Position numbers and translations under genes: made by a program. 64,000 bases of DNA from JBMOKU01 sp049324315 (GTDB taxonomy: Bacteria > Bacillota > Clostridia > Peptostreptococcales > Thermotaleaceae), in the NCBI GenBank assembly GCA_049324315.1, contig JBMOKU010000032.1, positions 62,001-126,000 of the forward strand, written 5' to 3'. A model generated the notes under the pieces. The model searched no databases and was not told the origin of the DNA. It saw nothing but the letters and a program-made list of their open reading frames with translations. Below, piece after piece: positions 51,295 through 60,852 of the stretch (its first letter is position 1; each line of letters opens with the position of its first letter).

Positions 51295-52521
51295 ATGAGA
51301 GATATAAGTGCAATTGAGTATATTGTCAATGAAAATGCAAGAAAGAAAAATATGGAGAAAACATCTGTAGAATTTATAGATAAGGAAGTGGTTGACAAGA
51401 TCAGGAGCTTTCATAAGCGTTTTACAGAGTATAAGGTAACCCCGCTTCAAAGCTTAAATCAACTGGCTAAGAAATTAGGTGTTAGTAGTATATGGGTGAA
51501 GGATGAATCCTATAGATTTGGGCTCAATGCATTTAAAGTATTGGGAGGGTCTTATGCTGTAGGTAAATATTTGGCAGAAAAACTAAATATGGACATTTCA
51601 GAACTTTCCTTTGAAAAATTAAAATCTAAAGAGATAAAGGAACGGCTTGGAGAGATTACTTTTGTTACAGCAACAGATGGCAATCACGGAAGAGGAATTG
51701 CTTGGGCTGCAAGACAATTAGGACAAAAAGCAGTGGTATTTATGCCGAAAGGGTCTTCAATGATAAGATTAAACAATATAAAAAATGAGGGAGCAGAAGC
51801 TACGATAACAGATTTGAATTATGACGATGCTGTAAGACTGGCTAGTAAATACGCTGAAGAACACCATGGCGTACTGGTACAAGATAGTGCTTGGGACGAT
51901 TATGAAGAAATTCCAACTTGGATCATGCAAGGATATGCTACGCTTATTGACGAAGCCATAGAGCAGATAAAGGCTGAAGATAAAGGTAAACCCACCCATG
52001 TATTCCTTCAAGCGGGAGTTGGTTCTTTTGCCGGAAGTGTATTAGGATATTTAGAAGCTGTATTTGGAGAAGATAGACCCATTACAACTATCGTTGAACC
52101 AAATGAAGCTGCATGCATATATAAATCTGTTAAAGAAAATGATGGAAAGCCCCATGCCGTAACAGGTTATATGCCAACGATTATGGCTGGACTGGCTTGT
52201 GGGGAGCCAAGCACTGTTGCCTGGGGGATATTAAGGGATTATGCCGATATGTATATATCCTGTCCAGATTACGCAGCTGCAAGAGGGATGAGAATACTTG
52301 GCAATCCATTGGCAGATGATCCTAAAGTTATATCCGGAGAGTCTGGTGCAGTGGGATTGGGAATTGTAAGCTTAATCTTACAAGACAATCAGCTAAAAGA
52401 AATAGCGGAAAAGTTAAATATAAACAAAGATTCAAAGATACTTCTTATAAGTACAGAAGGAGATACAGATCCTGAAGGTTATAGAGAAATCGTGTGGGAT
52501 GGTATGTATTCATCTATTTAA
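51295..52521 (+). CDS. dpaL: Diaminopropionate ammonia-lyase
   Basis: A 408-residue PLP enzyme of fold type II (YgeX). It converts 2,3-diaminopropionate to pyruvate and two ammonia. The PLP lysine is K81 in FGLNAFKVLGG, the catalytic Asp lies in TATDGNHGRG, and the glycine-rich PLP loop is QAGVGSFAGSVLG. Length and motifs match E. coli YgeX. I start it at 51295, eight bases after AGGAG. The following gene, ygeY, begins 30 bases later, and the pair belongs to a set that is found with selenium-dependent catabolism in other bacteria. Confidence 0.93.
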   Translation: MRDISAIEYIVNENARKKNMEKTSVEFIDKEVVDKIRSFHKRFTEYKVTPLQSLNQLAKKLGVSSIWVKDESYRFGLNAFKVLGGSYAVGKYLAEKLNMDISELSFEKLKSKEIKERLGEITFVTATDGNHGRGIAWAARQLGQKAVVFMPKGSSMIRLNNIKNEGAEATITDLNYDDAVRLASKYAEEHHGVLVQDSAWDDYEEIPTWIMQGYATLIDEAIEQIKAEDKGKPTHVFLQAGVGSFAGSVLGYLEAVFGEDRPITTIVEPNEAACIYKSVKENDGKPHAVTGYMPTIMAGLACGEPSTVAWGILRDYADMYISCPDYAAARGMRILGNPLADDPKVISGESGAVGLGIVSLILQDNQLKEIAEKLNINKDSKILLISTEGDTDPEGYREIVWDGMYSSI

Positions 52522-52551
52522 TAAAAATGATATAAAGGGGAGTTCATGATT

Positions 52552-53724
52552 ATGATAAAGCAAATTACGGAAGCCCTAGCTGCTTCTAAAGAGGAATTGG
52601 TGAATTTTACTCAAGATTTGATTAGAATAAAAAGCTATTCTGGTCATGAAGAAGAGATTGTTAAATTTATAGCGAAAAAAATGAATGATCTCGGATATGA
52701 TGAAGTAATCATAGATGCTATGGGTAATGTTGTCGGAAGAATTGGAACTGGTGAGAAGGTGATTATGCTTGACTCCCATATTGATACTGTCGAAGTAAAG
52801 GACGAAGAAAAGTGGGATGTTCCACCTTTTAGCGGCGAGATTGTGGATGGAAAACTCTATGGTAGAGGTTCCGTAGACATGAAATCTGGAGCCGCTGCTT
52901 CAATATATGCTGGTGCTATCGCCAAGAGGTTAGGGTTAGATTCTGGAAAGACAATTTTTGTTTCTTGTACTGTATTTGAGGAAGATTGTGATGGCGAAAA
53001 TCTAAAGCATTTATTCAAAGAATGTAACATAAAACCGGACTACTTTATTACTTGTGAGCCATCTGATAATAAAATTGTTACTGGTCATAAGGGTAAAGCA
53101 CAGATTTCCATCAAAACAAAAGGTATTTCTGCCCATGGTTCAGCACCCGAAAAGGGTAAAAATGCAATCTACGAAATGGCTGAAATCATTCAACGTGTTG
53201 AAAAAACGAATGAAGAACTCATGAAAAAAGATGGTCCAAGAAGGACCCTTGTAATGTCACAAATTTCATCGGTAAGTGTTTCTTTAAATGCTGTACCGTC
53301 TGAATGCGAAGTATATTTGGATAGAAGAATGGTAGTAGGAGAGACTGAAGACACAATCAAAATAGAAATGGATAAAATCATAGAGGGTAAAAATGCATCA
53401 TGGGAAATAGGAACAATCTATAGGAAAAGTTGGACCGGAATGGATATAAAGTATGAGCCTTTTCATTTAGCATGGGAAATTGACTTAAACCATGAACTTT
53501 CAAAAGCCTGCATTGAGTCATATCGTGAGAACTTTGGAAGTATCCCGGAATATGATTATTGGGATTTTAGTACCAATGCAGTAACGACAGTAAGTATGGG
53601 CATACCTACAATTGGATTTGGGCCAGGAGTATATAAGTTAGCTCACTGTCGAAACGAAAACTGCGAAGTAAGTAAAATCGTTGAAGCATGTAGTTTTTAT
53701 ACAACCGTAATTCATAAATTATAA
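52552..53724 (+). CDS. ygeY: YgeY-type M20 metallohydrolase
   Basis: A 390-residue di-zinc M20 hydrolase. Metal and catalytic residues are in LDSHIDTVEV, GRGSVDMKSG, FEEDCDGENL, and AHCRNENCEV; the dimerisation domain (about 180-290) has KTKGISAHGSAPEKGKNA. It matches the YgeY family noted as linked to selenium metabolism. A role in hydrolysing an acylated or carbamoylated amino acid whose product feeds DpaL is possible; the substrate is unproven. Start at 52552, nine bases after GGGGAG. Confidence 0.88.
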   Translation: MIKQITEALAASKEELVNFTQDLIRIKSYSGHEEEIVKFIAKKMNDLGYDEVIIDAMGNVVGRIGTGEKVIMLDSHIDTVEVKDEEKWDVPPFSGEIVDGKLYGRGSVDMKSGAAASIYAGAIAKRLGLDSGKTIFVSCTVFEEDCDGENLKHLFKECNIKPDYFITCEPSDNKIVTGHKGKAQISIKTKGISAHGSAPEKGKNAIYEMAEIIQRVEKTNEELMKKDGPRRTLVMSQISSVSVSLNAVPSECEVYLDRRMVVGETEDTIKIEMDKIIEGKNASWEIGTIYRKSWTGMDIKYEPFHLAWEIDLNHELSKACIESYRENFGSIPEYDYWDFSTNAVTTVSMGIPTIGFGPGVYKLAHCRNENCEVSKIVEACSFYTTVIHKL

Positions 53725-53797
53725 ATCAAAGAAAAAATTATAAAATGAAGTGATTTGGTTTTGGGAAGCATTTATTTAAGGATAACGGTAGGATGTA

Positions 53798-53838
53798 AAA
53801 AGATTGTGAGTCTGCTATTCACTAGACTCACAATCTTT
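53798..53838. terminator. Terminator between ygeY and the MFS gene
   Basis: AAAGATTGTGAGTCT pairs perfectly with AGACTCACAATCTTT over 15 bp with a 10-base loop. It serves the convergent ygeY and MFS genes. Confidence 0.8.
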
Positions 53839-53925
53839 CTTCAGTTACCACATTTATATTCTACGTTGACAGCTCTTCTCATAGCGCCTACTATTGTATT
53901 TATTTCCGAATAAGCCCAATTAGTA

Positions 53926-55119
53926 CTATTGAACTTGTGCTTTTGCAACTATCTTATTTACGCTTTCAGAAGCTATAATCATAAAAAATACGAACCCCAA
54001 AAGTGAAATAGGAATTAGCTTCATAGTCGTTCTTGTAGCTAATACACCTAATAGCGGTGGCAAAACTGTTACACCGGTGTATGCCGCAGCCATTTGAAAT
54101 CCAATGATCTGTTGTGAATGTAACTTACCGAATCTGGACGGAGTCTCATGTATCATGCAAGGAAAAATGGGGGCAAGGCCAATTCCTACCATAAGGAATC
54201 CGACTATCGATCCAATCGAAGGAAGGGGTAAAAGTATAATGATGATGCCTATTACCGTTAACGCTTGACCTAATCTTATCATCTCTTTATTTGAAAGTTT
54301 CATCGTAATGAAACCTGAAACCATACGGCCAACGGTTATTCCGCCAAAATAAAGGGATACCAACGAAGCCGCCGTTGCTGGCGTCAGTCCCTTTATCTCG
54401 ATCAGAAAACTACTTCCCCATAAACCCATACTTGCTTCTATTCCACAATAAAACAAAAATACTCCCAATGCATATAGAACACCCTTGAGTTTAAGTATTT
54501 CAAATGCTGGTAATGGTTTTGCCATATGCTCATTCGATTCATGTGGTGATTCAGTCTTTGTTCTAAGCCGATCCACCTTATTCCAAAGCGGAAGTGACAA
54601 TAACAGGATGACTGCGAGACTACATTGTATCAAACCTATCGTCATATAACCACTTCGCCAACTACCGCTTTCCCGTATGTAAGCTGCCATGATGATAGGG
54701 CCAAGCGTTGCCCCTACGCCCCAAAAGGAGTGCAGCCAACTCATATGATGTGCTTTATAATGTAGCGCCACATAATTATTCAATGATGCGTCAACCGAGC
54801 CTGCCCCAAGCCCTAATGGAATAGCCATTAAAATTGAAAAGTAAATAGAATGGGAAAAAGAGAAACCTAATAACGCGAACGCAGTCATGGCTCCGCTTAT
54901 TAAGACTATTTTGCTTGTTCCTAAACGACGGTTTAAATTCCCGCTCATTAGCGCCGAAATAGTCGTGCAAATGGTAATCGTAATAGAAATCCAACCCGCT
55001 GCTTCATAAGGCACGTGAAACTCTTTGTATACCAGCGGCCAGGAGACGCCAAGCAAAGAATCCGGCAATCCAAGACTAATAAAAGCCAAATAAATGATAA
55101 TGAGAAGTAAAATAGGCAT
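53926..55119 (-). CDS. Major facilitator superfamily transporter
   Basis: A 397-residue, 12-helix MFS protein of the FucP/YfkF-like group, with LISLGLPDSLLGVSWPLVY at the start, the loop NRRLGTSKIVLISG and the repeat in the second half. GAGSVDASLNNYVALHYKAH and SWLHSFWGVGATLGPIIMA are typical of sugar-permease-like MFS members. It is 43 bases downstream of a ROK-family regulator gene on the same strand, and is probably controlled by it and specific for a sugar or glycoside. Confidence 0.85.
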   Translation of the reverse strand: MPILLLIIIYLAFISLGLPDSLLGVSWPLVYKEFHVPYEAAGWISITITICTTISALMSGNLNRRLGTSKIVLISGAMTAFALLGFSFSHSIYFSILMAIPLGLGAGSVDASLNNYVALHYKAHHMSWLHSFWGVGATLGPIIMAAYIRESGSWRSGYMTIGLIQCSLAVILLLSLPLWNKVDRLRTKTESPHESNEHMAKPLPAFEILKLKGVLYALGVFLFYCGIEASMGLWGSSFLIEIKGLTPATAASLVSLYFGGITVGRMVSGFITMKLSNKEMIRLGQALTVIGIIIILLPLPSIGSIVGFLMVGIGLAPIFPCMIHETPSRFGKLHSQQIIGFQMAAAYTGVTVLPPLLGVLATRTTMKLIPISLLGFVFFMIIASESVNKIVAKAQVQ

Positions 55120-55162
55120 ATTCCTGTCCCTTTCGTTTTACAGAATGTATAAATGTTGAATC

Positions 55163-56146
55163 TTAATTTTCAATCATTTTTAATGCAATCAGTTTGATCC
55201 CTGTTTCAAAATCCTCATTTAAGTCCCCTGATGCGACAATTTCAGGTATCATCATTTTCGCAACAGATGTATCGCATTTTTCATGTATGCGTTGAGCATA
55301 ATTTCCGGTTTTTTCCCCATAGAGAACGATCACATTCGGATTAAACGTACACTGAAAAGCCTGAATTGTTTTTACGATAAAATCATCCACTTCTTTTGTG
55401 TTGTAATCAAATGAATCCCAATGAATACCGAACGGAAGGTATTTGATTTCACCGGCCAATCCGTTTCTTCCTTTAAAAATATTTCCATTTAGATAGATGC
55501 CTGCACCCGGAGGATATTTTTCCGGAAAATAAAGTCCTATTACACACTGAGAAGCGTCAATATTATTCCGATGACTATAGCCTACTACGGCAGCATTGAT
55601 ATCATTTTCAACCAAGACAGGTAAATGATGCTTTTCATGAATATAACCTGAAAGAGATTTTCCTCTGAGATTTTCATAGTCACTGATGACAAGGCATTGA
55701 TTAACCTCTCCACCCGGTACGCCAAAACATATCACTTTGATTTGAGGATACTTATTAACCAACTTTTCTATATTGTCGTCAAAACTCCCTATTGAAATGT
55801 TAACCAGCTTCTGTTCTATTTTTTCAATGACTTGCCCACACAAATCTACAACACAATAAAATGCAGTGTCTTCTCCGTGATATTCAAGCATATATATGAC
55901 TAATGCAAGGCGGAATTTGTTATTATAAACAAATGTCGCTGCCGGCCGCCCTCCTTCAGATTCCAGGGTTGCATGAGGTATGATTTCACCATCCTCGATC
56001 AGCGTATTCACCAGAGAATTGATTGTTACAACACTTAGTTCGGTTTTCTTTGCAAGCTGTGGTTTTGTAGCCGCTTCCATTCCCTTTAATGCATTGCGAA
56101 CTTTGTTTAAATTGATATCCTTAATAATATTTGTCTTTTTGTCCAT
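55163..56146 (-). CDS. ROK-family transcriptional regulator
   Basis: A 327-residue NagC/XylR-type regulator. The N-terminal winged HTH (about 10-65: MEAATKPQLAKKTELSVVTI, NSLVNTLIEDGEI) is joined to a ROK sugar-kinase-like domain with VENDINAAVVGYSH and GLAGEIKYLPFG. The usual zinc CxCGxxGC motif is not seen, so it is a regulator without kinase features. A 30-bp palindrome in front of its start is the likely operator for itself and the MFS gene. Confidence 0.85.
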   Translation of the reverse strand: MDKKTNIIKDINLNKVRNALKGMEAATKPQLAKKTELSVVTINSLVNTLIEDGEIIPHATLESEGGRPAATFVYNNKFRLALVIYMLEYHGEDTAFYCVVDLCGQVIEKIEQKLVNISIGSFDDNIEKLVNKYPQIKVICFGVPGGEVNQCLVISDYENLRGKSLSGYIHEKHHLPVLVENDINAAVVGYSHRNNIDASQCVIGLYFPEKYPPGAGIYLNGNIFKGRNGLAGEIKYLPFGIHWDSFDYNTKEVDDFIVKTIQAFQCTFNPNVIVLYGEKTGNYAQRIHEKCDTSVAKMMIPEIVASGDLNEDFETGIKLIALKMIEN

Positions 56147-56167
56147 GGTAGATTACCTCGTTATATT

Positions 56168-56197
56168 AATAAATGTACTTTATAAAGTATATTTATT
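56168..56197. promoter_or_regulatory. Candidate ROK operator
   Basis: AATAAATGTACTTTATAAAG plus TATATTTATT is a 30-bp near-perfect palindrome ending 22 bases before the ROK start codon (on the minus strand). It differs from its own reverse complement at one symmetric pair only. Confidence 0.6.
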
Positions 56198-56304
56198 ATA
56201 TTCTGTTCACGTTGATTTGTCAATATTGTCTATCGAGCTGTCATTTCCAAATAAACTCGTTCCGAAATCTCACTTTTTCATTTCCTGCATTTCCCTTTTT
56301 ATAT

Positions 56305-56502
56305 ATGGGACTAGTTTAAAGTAGCTATAATTAATTTTTGATTCTTATTGTCCTTACCTTCACATTTTTTCCTCAAAATCAAAGGTCTCAAGGAACCAAA
56401 TACAGGGCCAGTCTGCGAAGACAAGGGACAGATGCATCGTCTATCCCCTGACCAATATAACACCAGACAACTCACCTGTCCCCTGCTATCCCCTCGTCTG
56501 TC
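56305..56502. repeat. Long direct repeat left of the chemoreceptor, copy A
   Basis: From ATGGGACTAGTTTAAAGTAG through TTATTGTCC, TCAAAATCAAAGGTCTCAAG, GGAACCAAA, the GGGACAG/CTGTCCC pair and CCTCGTCTG. It aligns end to end with copy B (58899-59085) with visible but moderate divergence, and shares its right half with copy C (50131-50221). The rest of the 514-base gap 56147-56660 contains the ROK operator and no gene. Confidence 0.75.
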
Positions 56503-56660
56503 TATGATCAGTTCGAAGTTCACCATAGGACGAATGATGGAAATGATTGATAGAATCATGGAGAAATTTATAATTGAAAGAAAATATCGAAAATTGTATA
56601 ATGTTAATTAATAAACATGATTGAAATACAAATATGATTACAACAAGGAGGAGCTCCTGT

Positions 56661-58685
56661 ATGAAATTTCAAACAAAGTTGGTTGTAATGATCTTGATTC
56701 TTATCTTATTATCGAGTTCTTGGCTTACATACCACAACTTAAACGAAGTTGAAAACATCTATAAGGAAAAGATGAAAAGTGAGGGTTTTGCACTGGCTCG
56801 ATCAATAGAGAAAGAACTGATGATCACGAAAGGCTTTGAGGAGAGAACGGATCAGCTAATGGCTGAGCGAATCCTACAAGCCTGTGCAGCTATTAACTTA
56901 TTATCTATTGAAAAGATGACCAATGAACAGCTCATCGAACTTGCACCTAAGATTAATGTTAGTGGTGGGATTTATGTTATAGGGCCAGATCGAAAGATTG
57001 TATATTCAGATGTCGTTGATTATGTAGGGTGGGAATATCCGGCGGGTCATCCAATGGATCCGGTTTTTAATGGGCAGCAAAAGACCTATATGGAAGAGAT
57101 CCGGGGTGATCTGATAACAGGCGAACTCAATAAATATGGGGGTATGGCCCTTGATACGCCCGGTTATTATGTTCAAATCGGTATTAAGGCCACGGTTATT
57201 GCTGATATCAAAAAAGAATTCAGCCCCGATGTGTTGTTAAAGAGACTGGATGAGAATGACCAAGTCACATACGCTGTTTTGCTAGATTCAGAAGGCTATG
57301 GTATCGCCGGTACAGAGGAAATGAAAAAGGATGAACCTTATCAAGACGCCCTTACAGTAGATGTTATAAAAAATGGCAAGGAGGGTGCGGCAGAATACAT
57401 TGATCCAGATACTGGACAAAAATCATACGATGTTCAAATCCCTTATGTTGAAAATGGAGAGGTAAAAGGCTCGATTGCCATAGGTATTTCCTTAGAACGA
57501 ATGGAGCAAGCATTGGCCAAGCACTTGCTAAATTCACTAATTACAACGGGTATAACCTGTATTATTGCCATTTTAGTAGGCGTATTCGTAATAAGCCGTT
57601 TAGTGGCTCCTCTTAAAAAGCTGAGTCTACAGCTTAATGATATAGCACAAGGTGATTTTACCATTGAACAGGATAAAAAATTATTGAATCAAAGTGATGA
57701 ATTAGGTATGATCGCCAAAGCAGTACAAAAGATGCGAATGGAATTAAGTCAAATCATGAATGACCTTAAAAAAAATGCCTACTCTGTTGAAGTAGGTGCA
57801 GATCAGCTATCTGAGATTATGCTTGAGACATCACGGGCTATCGAAGAGAATGCAAAGGCGATCGAAGCTTTGGCAGTTTCTGCGTCACACCAAGCAGAAG
57901 AGGCTGAAAAGGTATCTTCAAGTGCAGAACACCTTGGGCAAAATGTAGACGAAGGAAAAGGAAGTATCGAAGAAGCCAACAGTCGTGTTGGTATGGTAAA
58001 TGAACTAAGTGCACAGGGTGAACATATCATAACGGAGCTTGCCAAAGTAACGAAGGAAAGCTTCGGTCGGACAGACGCTGTAGCTGATGGGATTCAACAA
58101 GTTGAAGATACGGTGAAAAACATGCGGGAATTTATGGAACGCATCAGATCAATTTCTGGACAAACCAACCTGTTAGCATTGAACGCATCCATTGAGGCTG
58201 CAAGAGCAGGAGATGCTGGGCGTGGTTTCGCTGTAGTTGCTGATGAAATACGGAAATTAGCAGAAGAAACAAATCAAACCACAGAACAAGTGGAAGTTAT
58301 TATTGAAGAAATTTCGAATAAAACAACTGCTGCAGCAGACAATATTAAGGCCATTAGTGATGTTACAACGCACCAACGGGAGACCTTAAAGCAAACCTTA
58401 GATATATTTGACCGCATTCAAGGGTCCATTCGTGAGTTGGTTGAGGCCATGAATCGGGTAATGGATACCACTGATGCAGTTGGAACCAGTAAAGGAACCA
58501 TCCTTTCTGCTGTAAATGTTCTAGCAGAACTAACAGAAAATCTATCGGCTACTTGTGAAGAAATTTCTGCATCTACAGAAGAGCAGACAGCAGCTGTACA
58601 TGAAGTAAATCGATTAACAGAAACCAATCACCGGTTAGCATCTGATTTAACAGCCCTTGTAACACGGTTTAAAACAATGAATTAG
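56661..58685 (+). CDS. Methyl-accepting chemotaxis protein
   Basis: A 674-residue transmembrane chemoreceptor. TM1 is about residues 5-22, an extracytoplasmic double-Cache-like sensor spans about 25-290, TM2 about 292-311, then HAMP (with LVAPLKKLSLQLNDIAQGDF) and the signalling domain. The hairpin tip is ISGQTNLLALNASIEAARAG followed by GRGFAVVADEIRKLAEET. I start it at 56661, behind AAGGAGGAG. No che or fla genes are close. It is flanked by direct repeats of about 190 bases, which suggests it moved or was duplicated as a unit. Confidence 0.92.
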   Translation: MKFQTKLVVMILILILLSSSWLTYHNLNEVENIYKEKMKSEGFALARSIEKELMITKGFEERTDQLMAERILQACAAINLLSIEKMTNEQLIELAPKINVSGGIYVIGPDRKIVYSDVVDYVGWEYPAGHPMDPVFNGQQKTYMEEIRGDLITGELNKYGGMALDTPGYYVQIGIKATVIADIKKEFSPDVLLKRLDENDQVTYAVLLDSEGYGIAGTEEMKKDEPYQDALTVDVIKNGKEGAAEYIDPDTGQKSYDVQIPYVENGEVKGSIAIGISLERMEQALAKHLLNSLITTGITCIIAILVGVFVISRLVAPLKKLSLQLNDIAQGDFTIEQDKKLLNQSDELGMIAKAVQKMRMELSQIMNDLKKNAYSVEVGADQLSEIMLETSRAIEENAKAIEALAVSASHQAEEAEKVSSSAEHLGQNVDEGKGSIEEANSRVGMVNELSAQGEHIITELAKVTKESFGRTDAVADGIQQVEDTVKNMREFMERIRSISGQTNLLALNASIEAARAGDAGRGFAVVADEIRKLAEETNQTTEQVEVIIEEISNKTTAAADNIKAISDVTTHQRETLKQTLDIFDRIQGSIRELVEAMNRVMDTTDAVGTSKGTILSAVNVLAELTENLSATCEEISASTEEQTAAVHEVNRLTETNHRLASDLTALVTRFKTMN

Positions 58686-58741
58686 AGTAAACCGTATGGC
58701 GCTGGAGAAGAATTGTCTAGAAAATATACTGATTAAGAACC

Positions 58742-58780
58742 AAACGCTGATAGAAGTTTTATCTATCAGCGTTTATATTT
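58742..58780 (+). terminator. Terminator of the chemoreceptor gene
   Basis: AAACGCTGATAG pairs with CTATCAGCGTTT around a nine-base loop, followed by ATATTTTAT. Confidence 0.75.
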
Positions 58781-58898
58781 TATCTAATCTTTGATATCCA
58801 AATTACTTATGGGAAAATATTCTATCAAGGTAAATTATCAACAAGAATGTGACTGACAATCACAAAGTATGAGACTAGTTTGCTGTCTTTCAAAAACT

Positions 58899-59085
58899 AT
58901 GGGACTATTTTAAGGAACGACAATTATTTTTTTTATTCCTTATTGTCCTTGCCTGACATTTTGATTTTTCAAAATCAAAGGTCTTAAGGAACCAAACACA
59001 GAGATGGTCTGTGAAGACAGTGGACAGGTACATCGTCTATTCAGTAACGAATATACAACACTAGACAACACACCTATCCTCGTGA
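58899..59085. repeat. Long direct repeat right of the chemoreceptor, copy B
   Basis: ATGGGACTATTTTAAGGAAC, CTTATTGTCCTTGCCTGACA, TCAAAATCAAAGGTCTTAAG, GGAACCAAACACAGAG, GTGGACAGGTACATCGTCTA, then CACCTATCCTCGTG. Same order as copy A. The inverted GGGACAG/CTGTCCC pair has decayed here (TGGACAG/CTATCCT). The remainder of 58686-59108 has only a terminator. Confidence 0.75.
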
Positions 59086-59108
59086 TTTATGTGATTCTGA
59101 AACAGCTT

Positions 59109-59480
59109 TTATGGCAAAACAGCAATTGCTTCAATCTCACAAAGAACTCCTTTGGGAAGCTCTTTAACAGCTACACAGCTTCTTGCTGGTTTCGACACAA
59201 AATACTTTGAATAGACTTCATTAAAAGCTGTAAAATATTTCATATCTGCCAGGAAACAGGTTGTCTTAAATACATGCTCAAAACCACTTCCAGCTTCTTC
59301 AAGAATGGCTCCCACGCTGCGGCAACTCTGCTCAGTTTGCTCTTCAATTGTATCTCCTATCGTTCCATCTTCAGGGTTTACTGGAATTTGTCCAGAAGTA
59401 TATACCATACCATTCACAATATATCCTTGTGAATAGGGTCCAATCGCACCTGGTGCATGTGCTGTTTCGATTGTTTTCAT
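59109..59480 (-). CDS. ridA: RidA-family enamine/imine deaminase
   Basis: A 123-residue Rid protein. It starts KTIETAHAPGAIGPYSQGYI and has the conserved R100 in PARSCVAVKELPKG and E115 in CEIEAIAVL, the residues that act on 2-aminoacrylate and related imines. It is 100 bases downstream of the MalY/PatB C-S lyase gene on the same strand, and such lyases produce aminoacrylate, so the pairing is functional. Start at 59480, nine bases after AAGGAGG. Confidence 0.92.
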   Translation of the reverse strand: MKTIETAHAPGAIGPYSQGYIVNGMVYTSGQIPVNPEDGTIGDTIEEQTEQSCRSVGAILEEAGSGFEHVFKTTCFLADMKYFTAFNEVYSKYFVSKPARSCVAVKELPKGVLCEIEAIAVLP

Positions 59481-59588
59481 GTTCATTTTCCTCCTTATTA
59501 GTTAACATTTGCTTTTTATCCTTGAAAGCTTAGACACTCATTTCATCTTATAAATCGATTTATCATCCGTATAGGATTTTGGAGTTTT

Positions 59589-60785
59589 TTACTTTTTTGC
59601 ATTGATAGCATCACATATTCTTTGAAGCCCTTCAGACAGAATCGATTTTGGGCAAGCCAAATTTAACCTGATAAAACTGTCAGAATTCTGAACAAACATG
59701 CCTCCACCTTCTAATAGAACCCCTGCCTCATTGGCAAAGAATAACGGCAGATTCTCGTCTTTGCTGAAATACGCACCGACATCCACCCATGCCAGGTAAG
59801 TCGCTTCTGAGATTTCAAAGACAGCTTTAGGCAAATTTTCTGCTAGATAATCTCTTGTAAAAGAGAAATTTTCATCCAGATACACCCTAAGTTCCTCTAG
59901 CCAGCTTTCTCCTTTTTCATAAGCGGCTTGGGCACCGGCAATGCTTAAGGGATTATCAAAATTGTAATGTCTTGAAAGCCAAATATCTCTCAATGTATCA
60001 TTTGGAATAATGATGTTTGAAATCATCAACCCCGCTAGATTAAAAGTCTTGCTTGGTGCCATGCAGGTCACCAATTTGTCGTACTCAGGAAGCACTTTAC
60101 CCATCGGAATGTGTTGTTTACCTCCCCTAAGAAGATCGCAATGAATTTCATCGGATATGATCCACATATCGTTCCTTACACAGATATCTGCCATTTTACT
60201 CAACTCTTCTTCTGTCCAGACGCGACCTGTCGGATTATGTGGATTACACAGTATAAAGAGCTTTGCTTTTTCGTCGGCAGCTTTTCTCTCCAAATCATCA
60301 AAGTCAATACTGAAGCGGCCGTTGTCATTTATAATATCTGAACATACACTCTCTCGATGATTAAAATCGGCAGCATATTTGAAATAGGCATAAGATGGCG
60401 TTAAAAAGACCACCTTTTCATCTGGCTCACAAATAAAGTCAACAAGTTCATATAACGCCGGAATTATCCCATTAGACATTACAAGATGCTTTCTGTCAAA
60501 GCCCCATCCGTATCTTCTGGTACACCAATCCAAAAACGCATTATAGTAAGAATCAGAGAATACACGGGTATATCCAAAAATCCTTTTATCCAGACGTTCC
60601 TTAATTGCATCAATGATTACCTGCGGCGTTGCAAACTCCATATCTGCTACCCACATCCGAATGAACTCATCATCTTTGTAAGGAAATGCCATTGAGTCGT
60701 CTGCATGAAATATATAGTCACGGAAACCATCTGTATTCAATGCATTTGTATTTCTTCTGTCAATAATTTCATCAAAATTATACAT
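59589..60785 (-). CDS. patB: MalY/PatB-type cystathionine beta-lyase aminotransferase
   Basis: A 398-residue fold type I PLP enzyme. It opens FDEIIDRRNTNALNTDGFRD, with WVADMEFATPQVIIDAIKER, the loop FILCNPHNPTGRVWTEEELS, DEIHCDLL, and the PLP lysine in APSKTFNLAGL; the carboxylate-binding Arg is in FIRLNLACP. It cleaves C-S bonds of cystathionine or cysteine conjugates to ammonia, pyruvate and a thiol. A divergent XRE gene lies 230 bases away and RidA follows downstream. Confidence 0.9.
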   Translation of the reverse strand: MYNFDEIIDRRNTNALNTDGFRDYIFHADDSMAFPYKDDEFIRMWVADMEFATPQVIIDAIKERLDKRIFGYTRVFSDSYYNAFLDWCTRRYGWGFDRKHLVMSNGIIPALYELVDFICEPDEKVVFLTPSYAYFKYAADFNHRESVCSDIINDNGRFSIDFDDLERKAADEKAKLFILCNPHNPTGRVWTEEELSKMADICVRNDMWIISDEIHCDLLRGGKQHIPMGKVLPEYDKLVTCMAPSKTFNLAGLMISNIIIPNDTLRDIWLSRHYNFDNPLSIAGAQAAYEKGESWLEELRVYLDENFSFTRDYLAENLPKAVFEISEATYLAWVDVGAYFSKDENLPLFFANEAGVLLEGGGMFVQNSDSFIRLNLACPKSILSEGLQRICDAINAKK

Positions 60786-60834
60786 GGTATTCTCCCACCT
60801 TTTTTATATTTTTGTGCTCTTTATATATTACACT

Positions 60835-60852
60835 CATTTTACTGGTAAAATG
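60835..60852. promoter_or_regulatory. Palindrome in the patB-XRE divergent region
   Basis: CATTTTACTGGTAAAATG has perfect 8-bp arms with a TG centre, 50 bases before patB. It is a candidate operator for the divergent XRE regulator. The rest of the 233-base gap is AT-rich with no gene. Confidence 0.45.

Noticed and set aside
56348..56611. 87-codon ORF encoding KGLKEPNTGPVCEDKGQMH and similar
   Set aside because: It lies wholly in the copy A repeat and its sequence is explained by translation of the repeat; copies B and C give the same pseudo-peptide.
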